Shown here piece by piece: positions 7,118 to 16,900 of a DNA stretch of 64,000 nucleotides (its first letter is position 1; each line of letters begins with the position of its first letter). Both the position numbers and the translations under genes were made by a program. Source of the stretch: JAIVJM01 sp963816985 (GTDB lineage: Bacteria; Acidobacteriota; Blastocatellia; Pyrinomonadales; Pyrinomonadaceae); NCBI GenBank assembly GCA_963816985.1, contig CAWFMF010000004.1, positions 2,666,001-2,730,000 on the forward strand, written 5' to 3'. The notes under the pieces were generated by a model that did no database searches, was not told where the DNA came from, and worked only from the letters and a program-made list of their open reading frames with translations.

Positions 7118-8806
7118 ATGATGTCGCAGCTACGTGCATTGGTTTGGTTGAAGTGGACGCTGTTTCGGAATTCGATGCGGTCGCGGAAGGCCGTGGTGAG
7201 CCGGGTGGCGGGGACTTTGGGGATGCTGGCGGGGTTGCTGTTGGCGTTGATTGTAGCGTTGGCGTTGGGGGCTCTGGCGTATGTGTTCGCGGGGCCGCCG
7301 AGGGAGGGCGTGGCGGCGGCGCAGGCGGCGTTGGACGGGTACTTGTTCCTGCTGCTGGTGTTCGTGTTCGTGTACGTGATGTGGGGGCTGATGCCTCTGG
7401 CGTTGAGCGGGGGAGGGAGTTTCGAGCCGGGGCGTTTGTTGTTGTATCCGATCTCGCTGCGGAAGCTCTTCGTCTTCGACGCGTTGAGCGAGTTGACGAG
7501 CATCTCTTCGGTCTTCGCCGTGCCTACGGTGCTGGCGGTGGGCTTCGGCGCGGGGCTGGCGAGCGGGGGCGTGGGGCGTGGGCTGTGGCTCGCGTTGTGG
7601 GCGGCGGCGTTCGGGCTGGCGTTCGCGAAGATGATGGCGGTGGCGGTCGGGTCTTTGATGCGGCGGAAGCGTTCGCGGGGCGAGACGGTTTTGGCTCTGT
7701 TCGGCGCGGCGGCGGGCTTGATGGGGGCGTTCGTGGGGCAGTTGATGCCGGTCTTCGAGCGTTACGCGAATTACCTTTCGGGCGCGCGTTGGACGCCGCC
7801 GGGGGCTTTCGCTTACGGGCTCTCATACGGGCTGCGGCCCGGCGGCGGGGGCGCGTATCTCTTGAGCATGGCGACGCTCGTCGCTTACACGCTCGGCTTC
7901 GGTCTGGTCACTTACCGCATCGCGCGGCGGACGGCGTTGGGGGTCGAAGGCGGCGCGGCGAAGAAGCGGGAGGCGAAGAAGGAAGTCGAGGGGGAGAAGG
8001 CGGAGCAATACGTGGGCTGGCAACTGCCGTTCGTCTCGGCGCAGTTCGCGGCGCTCTTCGAGAAGGAGGTGCGGTACGCGGTGCGGAACGCGCAGTTGCG
8101 GGTCATCGCGGTGATGGCGGTGGGGCTGACGGTCATCCTGCGGATGGCCCCGGTGGGGAGGAATACGCGGGGCGGTTGGGGGGAGATTACGCCTTACGCC
8201 GAAGGCGCGGGGACGGTGATGACGGTCATCTATGTCTTCATGCTCGTCTCGCCGCTCTCGACGAACCTCTTCGGTTACGACGGCGCGGGGATGCGTGCGC
8301 TGGTGCTCGCGCCGCTCGGCGGGAGGCGGCTCCTCGCGGCCAAGAACGCCGCCGTCACGCTCGTCACCGCCGCGCTGGTTTTGTCGAGCGTCGTCGTGAG
8401 CGGGCTCGTCTTCCGAGACCTCTCCGTGCAGACGCTCGCCTTCGCGGCGCTCTCGTTCGTCGTCTTCGCGGCGCTCTTCCCTTTGGGAGGCAACTGGCTC
8501 TCGATGAGCTACCCGAAGCGCGTCGAGTTCGGCAAGCGGATGAACCGTTCGGGGCTCGCGGGCTTCCTTCAGATACCTTTTTTCATGGCGCTGCTCGTGC
8601 CGCCGGCGGTGTCCGTCGTGGCGGCGCACTTCGCGCGGAGCGTCGCCGTCAAGTATGCTATACTCGCCGCGTTCGCGGCACTTTCGGTCGGTCTCTACTT
8701 CCTGCTCGTCGCGCCGCAGGGGCGCGCACTGGAAAGGCGCGAGCTGGAGATTCTCGAAGCCGTGACCGGCAGGGGCGGCGACGAGAACAGTCAAATCATA
8801 GGTTGA
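7118..8806 (+). CDS. ABC-2-like multispan membrane protein (orphan permease)
   Basis: 562 residues with roughly 12 hydrophobic segments: the first near residues 30-55 (LGMLAGLLLALIVALALGAL), a central charged cytoplasmic stretch of Lys/Glu around 275-300, and a second half of similar layout. The organisation of two six-helix halves with a cytosolic linker resembles exporter-type ABC permeases such as the YhaP/ABC-2 group. No ATPase gene is adjacent, so the partner must be elsewhere. Start is the ATG-ATG pair (first or second Met). Followed by a weak GACGCC/GGCGTC hairpin. Confidence 0.65.
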   Translation: MMSQLRALVWLKWTLFRNSMRSRKAVVSRVAGTLGMLAGLLLALIVALALGALAYVFAGPPREGVAAAQAALDGYLFLLLVFVFVYVMWGLMPLALSGGGSFEPGRLLLYPISLRKLFVFDALSELTSISSVFAVPTVLAVGFGAGLASGGVGRGLWLALWAAAFGLAFAKMMAVAVGSLMRRKRSRGETVLALFGAAAGLMGAFVGQLMPVFERYANYLSGARWTPPGAFAYGLSYGLRPGGGGAYLLSMATLVAYTLGFGLVTYRIARRTALGVEGGAAKKREAKKEVEGEKAEQYVGWQLPFVSAQFAALFEKEVRYAVRNAQLRVIAVMAVGLTVILRMAPVGRNTRGGWGEITPYAEGAGTVMTVIYVFMLVSPLSTNLFGYDGAGMRALVLAPLGGRRLLAAKNAAVTLVTAALVLSSVVVSGLVFRDLSVQTLAFAALSFVVFAALFPLGGNWLSMSYPKRVEFGKRMNRSGLAGFLQIPFFMALLVPPAVSVVAAHFARSVAVKYAILAAFAALSVGLYFLLVAPQGRALERRELEILEAVTGRGGDENSQIIG

Positions 8807-8923
8807 GCGGGAAGACGCCGAAGGGCGTCGAGCCGCCAAGATTCCAGAGATGCCGACGGGACTCGTTGCGAGTCTCCAAGCAGCATCCGGGCGGGTTTGA
8901 GACGTGGCCCCGTCCTAACACAA

Positions 8924-10246
8924 ATGGCACGCAGAAAATTCCGCAACCAGCGACACGAACCCCTCACGGAACGCTCTTTCCAGGAGTACCTGACGACTCC
9001 CGCCCCGCAGACCTCGCGCGCCGAGCTGATGACGCTCGTGCGCGGCGGCGAAGACACCTTCCTCGAACTCAAAGTCAAACTCTCGAACCCGGAGAAGATA
9101 GCCCAAGGCATCGTCGCTCTGGCCAACACGGGCGGCGGCATCATCATCTTCGGCGTCAACGACAACCTCCGCGTCGAGGGCGTGGACGACGCCGAGGCCG
9201 TCCGCGACGAACTCGTCCGCATCTGCCGCGACGACATCGCGCCGCAGGTCTTCCCCTACATTGACATCATCGCCTTCGACAACGGGCTCCGCGTCGTCGC
9301 GCTCGACGTTGAGGCGAAGCGCAGGCCGTACCGGACGCGCGACGGTCGCTTCTTCATCCGCGTCGGCGCGGAGAAGCGCGAGGCGACGCGCGAGGAGCTT
9401 TCGGCGCTGATGGACGAGGCGCGGCCCGTCCGGCAGGAGAACATCGTCACGGTCGGCGCGCGCGTCGAGGACATAGACGAGGCGCACCTGTGGAGCTTCG
9501 TCCGCGAGTTCGACGGCGACGCCTTCGACGGCACGCGCGACGCCGCCGGATACCCGACCGCCGAAGTCTTAGACCGCGACCTGATGCTCGCCGCGCCGAG
9601 CGTCAACGGTGTCGTCGGCATGAACGTCGCGCCGACCATCGCCGGGATGCTCCTCTTCGGGCGCGACGAGCGCGTGGCGGAACTACTGCCGCGCGCCTCC
9701 GTCCACGCCGTCCGCTTCGCGGGGCCGAACACGCAGTCGCCGAAAATCGAGAGCTTACAGCTCAACGGCAACCTCCACACCCTCTTTGAAGCGGCGATGC
9801 GCTTCGTCGGTCGCTACTGCGACCTCTGGGACAAGCGCCCGCGCACGTTCCCCGGACGCGGCGACGAAACGGAAGCGCCGCTCCCGGCGCGTCCCAACTA
9901 TCACCGCGGCGCAGTCTTAGAGGCTTTAGCCAACGCGCTCGTCCACCGCGACCTCATGCTGCGCGACCTGACGACGCGCCTCCATGTCTTCGATAATTCG
10001 ATTGAAATCACGAACCCGCGCCGCGCGAGCGGCTTCGCGCCGCCCGTGCAGAGGGCCATCCGCTACGGCGTCCCGCAGAGGCTCAACCCGCAGCTCGCCG
10101 CCGTCTTCAAGAGCCCGGCCTACGGCCTCGACCTCCCCAACGGCGGCCTCCCCATGCTGCTCCGCGAATCGCGCCTCTTCTCCGGACGCAAGTCCGAAAT
10201 CCACGTCTTCAACGACGAGTTCCGCCTCCGCCTCTACGGGGCGTAA
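8924..10246 (+). CDS. AlbA_2/Schlafen-type ATP-binding protein with GHKL-like C-terminus
   Basis: 440 residues. Residues ~35-160 form an AlbA_2 (Schlafen AAA_4) domain: GGEDTFLELKVKLSN, then IVALANTGGGIIIFGVND, and RFFIRVGAEKREATREEL. The C-terminal third has the HATPase_c_4 signature, VLEALANALVHRDLM and RLHVFDNSIEITNPR. Such proteins are predicted nucleic-acid-associated regulators, sometimes in defence contexts; function here is unknown. The ATG at 8924 is preferred over an upstream TTG because MARRKFRNQRH begins a typical basic leader. Followed directly by a long palindrome. Confidence 0.85.
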   Translation: MARRKFRNQRHEPLTERSFQEYLTTPAPQTSRAELMTLVRGGEDTFLELKVKLSNPEKIAQGIVALANTGGGIIIFGVNDNLRVEGVDDAEAVRDELVRICRDDIAPQVFPYIDIIAFDNGLRVVALDVEAKRRPYRTRDGRFFIRVGAEKREATREELSALMDEARPVRQENIVTVGARVEDIDEAHLWSFVREFDGDAFDGTRDAAGYPTAEVLDRDLMLAAPSVNGVVGMNVAPTIAGMLLFGRDERVAELLPRASVHAVRFAGPNTQSPKIESLQLNGNLHTLFEAAMRFVGRYCDLWDKRPRTFPGRGDETEAPLPARPNYHRGAVLEALANALVHRDLMLRDLTTRLHVFDNSIEITNPRRASGFAPPVQRAIRYGVPQRLNPQLAAVFKSPAYGLDLPNGGLPMLLRESRLFSGRKSEIHVFNDEFRLRLYGA

Positions 10247-10247
10247 A

Positions 10248-10327
10248 AAACAGTACCGCGAGCGGTAGCGAGCGGGTTGAGTGTCGTCAACACTCAACCC
10301 GCTCGCTACCGCTACGCGGTACTGTTT
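10248..10327. repeat. Dispersed palindrome, copy 1
   Basis: Near-perfect ~36-base inverted repeat beginning AAACAGTACCGCGAGCGG and ending GCGGTACTGTTT, loop of about 7 bases, filling almost all the gap between two convergent genes. A second copy with a slightly different centre is at 35370-35450. Probably a REP-like mobile hairpin that may also act as a terminator. Confidence 0.8.
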
Positions 10328-10336
10328 AATCGGATG

Positions 10337-11551
10337 CTAGCTCTTCGGCGCGTTATAGAACTGTCGGCTCTTGACGATGAATTCCTTGTCGTCGTACTGG
10401 CCGTCGCCGTTGACATCCACTTTGACGACGAGCTTGCGGCGCTTGCCGTCGCGGCGCTCGCCGGGGTTGTAGCCGAGGCTGTACTGGTTGCGCATCAGGG
10501 CGTTGATGGTGCTGAGCGCGGAGGGCAGCTCGCCCTCGAAGGTGACGGGGATGTAAGCGCCGCCCGTCTCTTCGGCGAAGGTGCGGAGCGCGTTCTGCGC
10601 CTGAAGGATGGTCATCCGTCCGGGGCTCGTCGCGCCGTCGAGCCCGTCGAGCGCGCCCATCCGGTCGCCGTACTTCTTGAAGAAGAGGTTGCCCGTCCCG
10701 ATGATGTAGATGGGGACTCCCGCGTTCTGCGTAATCTTGCGCGCCTCGTCGTAGTTGATCTTGCTGAACGTATCAATGCCCGTGCTGATGAGGAAGATGG
10801 CACGGCGGCGGCCCTGCATCGTCGCCATCCCTTCGTATTCGGCGGTGCGCTGCTCGGAGTTCTCAAGGACGACCGAGTCGCCGCGACCGCCGACGAGGAC
10901 GAGGCTCAGGGCATCGTAGAGGTTGGCTTCGCGCGACGCGGGCTGATTGCGGAGCAGGAGGTTGATGACCTGCCCGATGCGACCGGGGTCGTTGGTGAAG
11001 TCGGTCAAGGGCGTGGGCCGCATGTCGTAGGCGACGACAGAGACGAAGTCGTCGGGCGGCTTGATGAACTGCTGGAGGAACATCGCCATCGGTCGCAGCA
11101 TCTCGTACTGGCCGGGCTCCATGCCGCCGCTCCCGTAGTAGCCCATCAACTGGCCGAGCTTGCTGTATTCGAGGACGACGGCGACCGTGATCGGCGCTTC
11201 GGGCGTCGAGAAGTTGGTGATGTCCTTCTGAATCCCGTCCTCGAAGACGGCGAAGTTCTCTTTCTTCAAGCCCGTGATGATCTGTTTCGTCTTCTTGTTG
11301 TAGACGACGGCCTCGACGTTGACGAGCGCGCTCGTCACCTTCACGATCTCGGCCTCTTTGTCGTTGACGATGTTGGGCGGCAGAGGGTCTTGCTTCTGCT
11401 GCGGGTCGTCGGTCTGCCCCGGACGGTTGTTCTTCTTCTGCGGGGCCTGCGGCGGCGTGCGGCGCGACTGCGCGAGGCCGGAGACGGGCAGCGCGACGAG
11501 CACGAGCGCGAAGGCGAGGACGAAAGTGCGACGGGCAGAAAGGCTTTTCAT
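10337..11551 (-). CDS. VWFA-related acidobacterial domain protein, exported
   Basis: 404 residues. N-terminal signal peptide (SARRTFVLAFALVLVALPVSG then LAQ), Pro/Gln-rich linker, then a von Willebrand A-type domain of the form typical of Acidobacteria: VNVEAVVYNKKTKQIITGL, FAVFEDGIQKDI, VVLEYSKLG, RRAIFLISTGIDTFSK, and a C-terminal YSLGYNPGERRDGKRR. The MIDAS Asp-x-Ser-x-Ser is degenerate (LEYSKLG), so metal binding is doubtful. Role unknown; probably a periplasmic or surface adhesion/assembly protein. Start chosen at the ATG opening the signal peptide; an upstream in-frame extension is non-coding-like. Confidence 0.88.
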   Translation of the reverse strand: MKSLSARRTFVLAFALVLVALPVSGLAQSRRTPPQAPQKKNNRPGQTDDPQQKQDPLPPNIVNDKEAEIVKVTSALVNVEAVVYNKKTKQIITGLKKENFAVFEDGIQKDITNFSTPEAPITVAVVLEYSKLGQLMGYYGSGGMEPGQYEMLRPMAMFLQQFIKPPDDFVSVVAYDMRPTPLTDFTNDPGRIGQVINLLLRNQPASREANLYDALSLVLVGGRGDSVVLENSEQRTAEYEGMATMQGRRRAIFLISTGIDTFSKINYDEARKITQNAGVPIYIIGTGNLFFKKYGDRMGALDGLDGATSPGRMTILQAQNALRTFAEETGGAYIPVTFEGELPSALSTINALMRNQYSLGYNPGERRDGKRRKLVVKVDVNGDGQYDDKEFIVKSRQFYNAPKS

Positions 11552-11667
11552 GGCGGCAAAATCCTTTGGAACGGGCGGCGGGGCGCGTTTTCCGTTAACT
11601 CTTCTGGCTGAATAGTAAGGCGCGGCCTCGCAGACGGTCAAGACAATGAGAGTCGGGAATCGGCAAA

Positions 11668-11753
11668 AGCCGTAAATCGTCAACCGTAAATCGTGAATAG
11701 TTAAAACCCGGTTCTTACTATTCACGATTGACGATTCACGGTTTACGGCTTTT
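11668..11753. repeat. Heptamer-repeat hairpin H4 (CGTAAAT/CGTGAAT type)
   Basis: Left arm: CGTAAAT, CGTCAAC, CGTAAAT, CGTGAAT. Right arm inverts it with small differences. Located between the LecA-like gene (stop 11793) and the VWFA gene start. Confidence 0.8.
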
Positions 11754-11792
11754 TGATGCGTTTCGCGCCGTCTTTGTTGGCTCGCCGCCTCG

Positions 11793-12611
11793 TTAGTTGC
11801 CGCCGCCCGTGATGGGCTCGACTTCGATGAGGGCGTCGAAGGTGCCGGTGTTGTCGGCGAGGTTGCCTTCGTTGACGCCGAGGAAGAGCCGCCCGTCGCG
11901 CGGGGCGTAGAACTCCCGGTTCGCGCCGATGAAGATGAACTCGTCGTTGTCGTCGCCGACGACGGCGATGAGGCCGCCCGTGGGCTCATTCCGCATCAGC
12001 TTCTCGGTGTCCATGACGCGCGGCAGCCCCGTCGGCGTGGAGAAGCGTCCCTGTCCGAGCGAGACGCGGCCCGTGGCGGAGACGCGGAGGCGTTGCCCCT
12101 TGCGCACCATGAGGCCGCTGTCCGTCCAGCCGTTCGCCGTGTTGTCGGCGCGGATGCGGACGCGGACGGGGAAGAAGGCCGAGTCAGTCCCGGCTGCGGG
12201 CTGCGAAGTGCCGGTCGAGGGTCGAGGTTCGCCGCCCGTCGTCGGGCTGGAGGGTCGAGGCTCGCTCGCGCGCGGCGTCGGCGTGGGCTGCGGGCGGATG
12301 GGTTCGGGGCGGGTTGCCGCCTCTTCGTCCTGAGCGCCGCCCGTGCCGCCGGAGTTCGCGCCCGCGTCGGCGTTCGAGGCCGAGTCGAATTCGATGGACT
12401 CCACGTCCTCCATGTAAATCGTCATCCGGCTGCGCCGCCCGCGCTCGCCCCTGCCGACGAGGACGGTGAACTGCTGGTCGCGGAAGGCGACGATCTCGCC
12501 GCGGATGACCTGCCCGTCCTTCATCCGAATCACATCGCCGAGGGCGGCCACGCCGAGCGAGAGGACGAGCGCGAGGGCAAAGAGAGAACGTGCGAAACTA
12601 CGAGTCTTCAT
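11793..12611 (-). CDS. Exported protein with LecA-like C-terminal domain
   Basis: 272 residues. Signal peptide (MKTRSFARSLFALALVLSLG), then a short beta domain GDVIRMKDGQVIRGEIVAFR typical of small periplasmic 'induced under...' repeats, a ~70-residue Thr/Pro/Ser linker, and a C-terminal domain resembling the PA-IL/LecA lectin fold: VRIRADNTANGWTDSGLMV, GRVSLG, GGLIAVVGDD, LFLGVNEGNLADNTGTFDA. The Asn-x-x-x-Asn-Asp pattern could bind calcium and sugar. A strong ribosome binding site (GGAGGAGATT) fixes the start. Likely carbohydrate-related surface role; ligand unknown. Confidence 0.75.
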   Translation of the reverse strand: MKTRSFARSLFALALVLSLGVAALGDVIRMKDGQVIRGEIVAFRDQQFTVLVGRGERGRRSRMTIYMEDVESIEFDSASNADAGANSGGTGGAQDEEAATRPEPIRPQPTPTPRASEPRPSSPTTGGEPRPSTGTSQPAAGTDSAFFPVRVRIRADNTANGWTDSGLMVRKGQRLRVSATGRVSLGQGRFSTPTGLPRVMDTEKLMRNEPTGGLIAVVGDDNDEFIFIGANREFYAPRDGRLFLGVNEGNLADNTGTFDALIEVEPITGGGN

Positions 12612-12745
12612 GAATCTCCTCCGAGAGCAAAGGGCCGACGGTCTGCGAGAAGGACTGTAAACAGAGAGAGGCGCGTTTGGCAAGCGGGAGAGTCACGACG
12701 CTACAAGCGTGGATGTGGCGGGATTCACGGCGGTTGCCCGCTCGC

Positions 12746-12785
12746 AAAAGGCCCGCCCGCGAACCCCTCGCGGGCGGGCCTTTTT
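12746..12785. terminator. Bidirectional intrinsic terminator
   Basis: GGCCCGCCCGCGA / TCGCGGGCGGGCC, a 13-base perfect stem with a 5-base loop, flanked by AAAA on one side and TTTTT on the other. It ends the ECF-sigma operon on the minus strand. Confidence 0.9.
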
Positions 12786-12794
12786 GCGTCGGGC

Positions 12795-13082
12795 TTAACC
12801 CTTCGACAGTTCGACGGCCTTGAGGACGCGCAGGACGGCGCGGTTGACGTATGCGCCGAGCGCGACGAGGCCGAGGACGACGACCGTGTAGCTCCCGACC
12901 GTCGCCAGCAGGAGCAGCAGGTGCGTGCGGTTGGAGAAATCAGCCGCCAGCACGAAGGCGACCAAAAACAATCCTTCGAGGGCGGCGGCGGCGAAGAAGG
13001 CGAGCTTGAAGTCGCGCTCGCTGCGGTTGATGCGGGCCAGAGCTTCGGAGCGTACCCCTTCGAGATTAGTTTTTTCCGACAT
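12795..13082 (-). CDS. Small two-helix membrane protein
   Basis: 95 residues, two hydrophobic segments (LAFFAAAALEGLFLVAFVLA; TVVVLGLVALGAY) after a charged N-terminus of about 30 residues. The Met after GGAGG-TTATG is used as start; a tandem ATG one codon upstream is possible. Third gene of the ECF-sigma operon, so perhaps part of its membrane signalling, but no anti-sigma zinc motif is seen. Family not recognised. Confidence 0.7.
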   Translation of the reverse strand: MSEKTNLEGVRSEALARINRSERDFKLAFFAAAALEGLFLVAFVLAADFSNRTHLLLLLATVGSYTVVVLGLVALGAYVNRAVLRVLKAVELSKG

Positions 13083-13108
13083 CATAACCTCCATCCACGT
13101 TTGAGCTT

Positions 13109-13249
13109 TCATTTCGCCAACTCGTAGCAGACGACGAAGGCGAGGGCGATGAATTCGACGACGGCGTAGGCGATCAAACCGTACTTGAAATGCCTGTCGA
13201 AAGCGGGCGAGTCTTCGTCGCCGTTCCCTTCAAAGTTTTCCTTTCGCAT
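13109..13249 (-). CDS. 46-residue single-span membrane protein
   Basis: Starts MRKENFEGNGDEDSPAF and ends in one hydrophobic helix (YGLIAYAVVEFIALAFVVC). A textbook ribosome binding site AAGGAGG sits 5 bases before the ATG, 11 bases after the sigma-factor stop codon. Overlooked by simple length cut-offs. Position between the sigma gene and another membrane protein suggests a role in controlling the sigma factor; no known family recognised. Confidence 0.7.
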   Translation of the reverse strand: MRKENFEGNGDEDSPAFDRHFKYGLIAYAVVEFIALAFVVCYELAK

Positions 13250-13260
13250 GAAGACCTCCT

Positions 13261-13824
13261 TTAAGAGTTCCGTCCTTCTTCGCGCAGACGGCGGCGCAAG
13301 CCTTCGAGACCGTAGGAGAGGCGCGACTTGACCGTGCCGAGCGGCACGCCGAGCACCGCCGCCGTCTCTTCCAGAGACATCTCGTGCAGGTAATAAAGGA
13401 CGATGACCGCGCGGCTCGCCGGGGAGAGGTCGGCGACCAGTTGCGGGAGACGCGCGGCCAGCTCCGGCGCGAACTCTTCGCGCGGCGGCGGGGCCGTGCT
13501 CGCGGCGAGCGCCGCCTCGTCCTCGAACCTCTCGGCCCGCCGCCGCTCGCGCCGGAGATGCCTGAAAGCCTCGCGCGTCGCTATCTGATATGCCCACGCG
13601 CGGAACAACTCCGGCTCGCGCAGCCAAACGAGCTTGCGGTAGATGCGGATGAAGACCTCCTGCAAGATGTCTTCCGCGAGGGGCCGCTCCCTGACGAGGC
13701 TTTGGACGTAGCGGAAGAGCGGCTCCTGCACGAACTTCAGAAGCTCTTCCAGCGCCTCCCGGTCGCCGGACTGTGCGCGCAGCACCAACCATGCCTCACG
13801 CACCGATTTCGCCGTCTCTTCCAT
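13261..13824 (-). CDS. ECF-family RNA polymerase sigma factor
   Basis: 187 residues with sigma region 2 (LFRYVQSLVRERPLAEDIL, QEVFIRIYRKL, FRAWAYQIATREAF) and region 4 (LSPASRAVIVLYYLHEMSLE, ETAAVLGVPLGTVKSRLSYG). Directs transcription of an extracytoplasmic-stress-type regulon. Heads a three-gene operon with two tiny membrane proteins that may replace a conventional anti-sigma factor. Divergent from the sigma/anti-sigma fusion gene at 13997. Confidence 0.95.
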   Translation of the reverse strand: MEETAKSVREAWLVLRAQSGDREALEELLKFVQEPLFRYVQSLVRERPLAEDILQEVFIRIYRKLVWLREPELFRAWAYQIATREAFRHLRRERRRAERFEDEAALAASTAPPPREEFAPELAARLPQLVADLSPASRAVIVLYYLHEMSLEETAAVLGVPLGTVKSRLSYGLEGLRRRLREEGRNS

Positions 13825-13996
13825 TCACTCATTATGACCCCGCCCGCCGCCGAAGGGTTCGGACGCGCATTAAATTTTGTGAGAAGATTCGGCGGGAAAG
13901 AGACGGCCTCCGTGTCAGGGGCGGAGGTCGGAAAGTTTTTTAGAGGTCGAGCCCGTGGGTTCGTGCGCGCGCCGCGCGTCTAGTTTGTGTGAAGCG

Positions 13997-16900
13997 ATGT
14001 TAGAGCCTTCGGAAATCCCACGCGTCGAGGAGCGGCACGAGGAGGTCTTCCTCGCGCGCTACGCACGTTTGCGGGCGTGGGCGCACGGGCTCACCGGTGG
14101 CGACGCGGCGCGGGCCGAAGACCTTGTGCACGACGCGTTCGTCCAGTTCACTTTCACCCGCCCGGAGCTTGGGCGCATCGGGAACCTCGACGGCTACCTC
14201 TACCGGATGCTGCGTAACCTCAACATCTCCGAGCTGCGGCGAACGCGAGGGCGGCGCGAAGAGCCGCTCGCCGTCTGCGAGTACGACTCCGCCGAATTCG
14301 TCCTGCGCGCGACCGACCCGCGAGACATCATCCGCGTGCAGGACGAGTTGCGGCAGGTCTGCCGCTACGCCTGTCTGCGTAAAGAGACCTCGAAGGCGGG
14401 CAGCGTCCTCATCCTCCGCTTCATGCACGGCTACTACCCGACGGAGATCGCGCGCGTCTGCAACTCCACGCGCGAGGCGGTCGAAGAGCGACTGCGCGTC
14501 GCGCGCACAGAGGCCGCGCAGTTCCTGAGAGACCCGACGAGCCTGCGCTTCCTCGCGCGTGAGGGCTCGCGCGCCGAGTCGCCGCAGGCGGACGGCTTCG
14601 CGCAGACGCCCGAAGAGTTGCTCAAAGACCTCCGCCGTCGCGTCTTCGATTCGCGGCGGGGCGCGTGTTTGAGGGATGAAGAATTGAAGACGCTCTACCG
14701 AAGCGACTCGCAGGGCGGGCCGGACTGCGCGACGCTGGCGCACGTCGTGAGCTGCCCCGTGTGCATTGAAGAGGCGAACACGATTCAAGGACTGCCGACG
14801 CTCGCGGAGCGTTATCCGTTGGATGTGCTCGGCGTCGAGACGAGTCGGAGGAGTGGCGGCGATGGCGACGGCGGAGACGGCAACGGCAGCGGTGGTCGAG
14901 GCGGGGGCGGCAGTGATGATGCGGACGGCCCCGGCGGCGACGGCGGTGACGACAATGGCGGAGCGACGGGCGGGGCGTCGGGCGCGGAGGCGCGCAGGTG
15001 TCGGCGTCGCGCGCGGGACGTGTTCGAGCACAGGCCGAGGGAGTTGCGCGTCTCGGTCAACGGTCGTTTGCTGGCGGCGCAGAAGGTTTCGGCGATTCTC
15101 AGCGAGCAGCAGCTCAGCGTCCGCGACGGCGAGGAGGTCGCGTTCGTCGAGGTCTTCAGCGAGCAGGACGTGAGGCTTCTGTATCTCGACCCGGCGGCGT
15201 GGGGCGTCGAGGGCGGCGACTGCGCGGTGAGCGTGGGTTTGAGTGAGGGGCGGATGCTCGAAGCGCGGCTCAGTTATGTGGACTCCGCGCCGACGTTGAG
15301 GGTCGCGTACCGAGACCCTTTGATGGCCGCCGATGAAGCGCGGCAGACGGAGCGCGTCGAGACAAATGCGGAGCGAGAGAAGGCGGGCGTGCTCGCGGCG
15401 TCGTGGGGGTGGTTGAGAGAGGTGCTGGCTCGCCTCCTTAATCCATTCACGGCTGTGCGGCCCGGCGCGTGGGCGGCGGGGCTGGCGGTGCTCGTCGTGG
15501 CCGCGTTGCTGTTCACGAAGTTCAACGTGTCGAAGGTCTCCGCCGCCGAGTTGCTGCGGCGCGCGGCGTCGGCGGAAGAGTCTTTCGGCGCGGGAGCCGT
15601 CCTCCACCGCACGGTCTTCGTCGAGGAGTTGAAGGCGGACGGGCGGAGCGTCGCCGCGCGGCGGCGCGTCGAGACTTGGCAGGGGAGCGCGAGCGGCATC
15701 CGCCTGCGGAGGCTCTACGACGAGCAGAACAGATTGGTCGCGGGCGAGTGGATGAAGTCCGACGGGACGAGCGTCGTCTACCGGCGCGGCGAGGCGAGCG
15801 CCGAGAGCGGCGCTCTGACGGCGAGAGAGCTGCTCGACGCGGGCGAGGTCTGGCGCGTCGAGCCTTCGGCGAAGAGCTTCGAGGCGCTCGGCGCGGGCGG
15901 CGTTGATTTGAAGGTTGATGAAAGGCTCGCCACATACGTTCTGAGTTATGAAGCGCCGGGCGGCGCGGAAGGCGTCATGGGCGGGTCTCTGTGGCTGAAC
16001 AAGTCAGACCTCCACGCCTTCAGGATGACGCTTACGGTGCGGCGCGGCGGCGCGAACGGTCGAATACCGTTTGGTCGAAGGCGGGCTGGAGAAGAAGCGT
16101 GCGGAGGACGTGCCGCCGGGTGTCTATCAACTCGAACCGGAACTGCTCGACTCTGCGAAGGGGGCGACCGAAGGGCTGAGGGATGAGGGCGGCAGTGTGA
16201 ATCAGAAACGCGGGGAGGATGTGCAAGCTCATCCCTCGTCCCTCGTCCCGAACCCTTCGGTCGTCGCTTCGGCGGAGTTGGAAGTCGAAGTCGCGTATCT
16301 TCTCAATCAAATCAAAGCGAATCTCGGCGAGCAGGTCAGCATGGGGCGCACCACAGGAGGAGCCCTGCGCGTGGACGCGCTTGTCGAGTCCGAGGGGCGC
16401 AAGGAAGCCATCTTGCGCGCCCTCGGCCCAGTCATCGGCAACCCGGCGGTCGTCGTCGAAGTGAGCACGGTCGCCGAGGCCGTGGCGAAGCGCGAGCGGG
16501 CGAAGGCCGCGCCGTCGAAGACGACCGAGCGCGAGGTGAGCGTCGGCGCGGGACGCATCCCGGCGGACGCCGAGTTGCGCGCGCACTTCGGGGCGCGGCT
16601 CGCGGGCACGGAGCGCGTGGACTCGGAGATCAAGCAGTTCGCGGCGCGCGCGATGAATCGTTCGCGGCAGGCGCTTTTGCATGCGTCGGCTTTGAAGCGT
16701 TTGGTCGGGAGGTTCAAGCCGTCGGAGGCGCGCGCGCTCGAACCCGAAGCGAGGGCGAAGCTGCTCTCGATGGTGCGCGAGCACGCGGGGGCTTACCGGC
16801 GTGAGGTCTCGGCGCTGCGCGCGCAGCTCGGCACGGTCTTCGGGGCGGGCGGCGAGGGCGCGACGGCTGAAACGGTCAACGAGGCGAACGTCGCGCAGGC

